Part shown: positions 63,161 to 64,000 of the stretch, piece after piece
Layout: every line of letters begins with the position of its first letter
Numbering within the stretch: the stretch's first letter is position 1
Assembly (NCBI RefSeq): GCF_003732265.1
Contig: NZ_MOBK01000001.1
Coordinates: 682,001-746,000 of the forward strand
Length of the DNA stretch: 64,000 bases
From: Pseudomonas brassicacearum
Lineage (GTDB): Bacteria; Pseudomonadota; Gammaproteobacteria; Pseudomonadales; Pseudomonadaceae
Direction of reading: 5' to 3'
Made by a program: the position numbers and the translations under genes
Notes under the pieces: generated by a model
What the model was told of the DNA's origin: nothing
Databases searched by the model: none
What the model saw: the letters and a program-made list of their open reading frames with translations, nothing else

Positions 63161-64000
63161 TCAGAAAGTGGTCTTGAAGGTGGCCGTGACCATCCCGCGA
63201 TCCTTGAGTTGGGCCGGGGTTCCGCCGAACGCGGTGGTCTGGCCGGGTACGCAGTTGTACTGGCCGTTGGCACCCGGTGCCGCGCCGTCTCCTTGACTGC
63301 CAGCGTTGCCTGGCGAACTGCAGGTGTCGAATGGACCGAAGTTGTCCACGTATTTCAGGTCGAAGCGGTATTGGTTGTGCACGTCCATGCCGACCCCAAC
63401 CGAATAACTACCGGAGTCTTCATTACCGCCCAGTTGCACGGCAGAGTTGCCGTTGAGGCCGACGTTGTAGGTCATCGGCAGGTACATATCGATGCCGGGA
63501 AACACCTGGTACCAGGTCGGGTTGAAGTTGACGCCGAGGATGTAGTTGTCCTTGGTGACCTTGTCGGTGCCGTGGTACCAGTCTTCGCCCTTGAACAGTT
63601 GCTTGTTCTCGGTCACGTCCAGCCAGCGGCTGTACCCGAGCTCAACCAGCAATGAAGAGCTGTCCCAGACCGGTGTCTTGCCAAACGTGGCCAGGCCGTT
63701 AAGCACCGCGTGCACGGTGTTGCCGCGGGCCACGCCGTTCTCGCCGTTGAAGCTGCCAATGAAGCCGGGCACGTTGGCGGCGGCCGCAGCCGGGCTGACA
63801 GTGCCTGGTACGCTGGCCAGGGGCATGTTCTCGCGGTAGTTCAGGTCGAAACCGACGCTGACGTCGCCGACGTTTTTCGACAGGCTGATGCCATAGATGT
63901 CGATGTCATCGACGTAGAACTGGTTGTAGCTGCCGATGTTGCCGGAGATCAATTGGGCAGGACCGACAGCGGTCGGCTGCAGCACCAGGTTGGGCAGAAT
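63161..64000 (-). CDS. DUF1302-family outer-membrane protein (C-terminal part)
   Basis: The last 279 residues of a beta-barrel-like protein; the N terminus lies beyond the window. It has alternating aromatic/polar strands (YGISLSKNVGDVSVGFDLNY, LLVELGYSRWLDV, NYILGVNFNPTWYQ) and ends in MVTATFKTTF with a terminal phenylalanine, typical for outer-membrane proteins. DUF1302 proteins are predicted channels that cooperate with DUF1329. It is the first gene seen of the block. Confidence 0.85.
   Translation of the reverse strand: MLPNLVLQPTAVGPAQLISGNIGSYNQFYVDDIDIYGISLSKNVGDVSVGFDLNYRENMPLASVPGTVSPAAAAANVPGFIGSFNGENGVARGNTVHAVLNGLATFGKTPVWDSSSLLVELGYSRWLDVTENKQLFKGEDWYHGTDKVTKDNYILGVNFNPTWYQVFPGIDMYLPMTYNVGLNGNSAVQLGGNEDSGSYSVGVGMDVHNQYRFDLKYVDNFGPFDTCSSPGNAGSQGDGAAPGANGQYNCVPGQTTAFGGTPAQLKDRGMVTATFKTTF

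Noticed and set aside
1..64000. CRISPR arrays, rRNA operons, prophage or insertion-sequence genes
   Set aside because: I looked for regularly spaced repeats, transposase and integrase motifs and rRNA-like stretches and saw none. The repeated palindromes are REPINs.

Overview
The window is a 64 kb stretch of a fluorescent-type Pseudomonas chromosome, most likely P. fluorescens group. This is inferred from several things seen together: high GC, REPIN repeats of the GTGGGAGCGAGCCTGCTCGC and GTGGCGAGGGGGCTTGCCCCC kinds, DUF6124 genes, an LsfA-type peroxiredoxin, a GcsR-like regulator beside gcvH, many LysR regulators and amino-acid ABC importers, and a DUF1302/DUF1329/YCF48/RND block. No rRNA, CRISPR array, prophage or transposase was found. 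The only tRNA seen is tRNA-Gln(UUG).

Layout. 0-4 kb: a D-Ala-D-Ala dipeptidase/L,D-transpeptidase fusion, a RES-Xre toxin-antitoxin pair with a near-perfect operator palindrome, an acetyltransferase and a 1-Cys peroxiredoxin. 4-11 kb: a minus-strand operon (ureohydrolase, aldehyde dehydrogenase, NCS1 permease, GMC oxidoreductase) with a divergent LysR gene, which looks like guanidino-alcohol or guanidino-acid catabolism. 11-16 kb: a GcsR-like sigma-54 activator, a clear -24/-12 promoter, then gcvH-glyA-lipA without gcvP, sdaA or gcvT. 16-21 kb: an organic peroxide island with ohrR, three ohr paralogues, a Tat-exported epoxide hydrolase, a 31-codon ORF and five copies of an ATCGCWTGCGAT operator. 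21-29 kb: AzlCD, small ORFs with an LMW phosphatase, a divergent HxlR/MFS pair, DUF6124 copy A with its structured leader, DUF2252 and DUF1329. 29-44 kb: a GAF-GAF-GGDEF-EAL protein, TrmK-like methyltransferase, chemoreceptor, GltS, SulP and VIT-like transporters, DUF1704, and the DUF3300-DUF2950 pair. 44-49 kb: an asparaginase with a complete polar amino-acid ABC importer and a divergent LysR. 49-57 kb: an eight-gene operon (ABC importer, class V PLP enzyme, RpiR regulator, PuuE-like deacetylase, dihydropyrimidinase, FAH-fold hydratase) that looks like uptake and breakdown of an unknown cyclic ureide or amide. 57-64 kb: DUF6124 copy B and its leader, placed exactly at the 3' end of the RND exporter gene of the DUF1302/DUF1329/YCF48/RND block.

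The most striking signal is the pair of DUF6124 cassettes. Their leaders of about 365 nt share hairpins, and three separated 7-mers change together between copies: CTGCTAA/TTAGCAG/CTGCTAA in A and CGACTAA/TTAGTCG/CGACTAA in B. This keeps two mutually exclusive pairings possible, one of them beside the start codon, as expected of an RNA switch. The same leaders carry a conserved short ORF, and copy B supplies the last ten codons and the stop of the RND gene.
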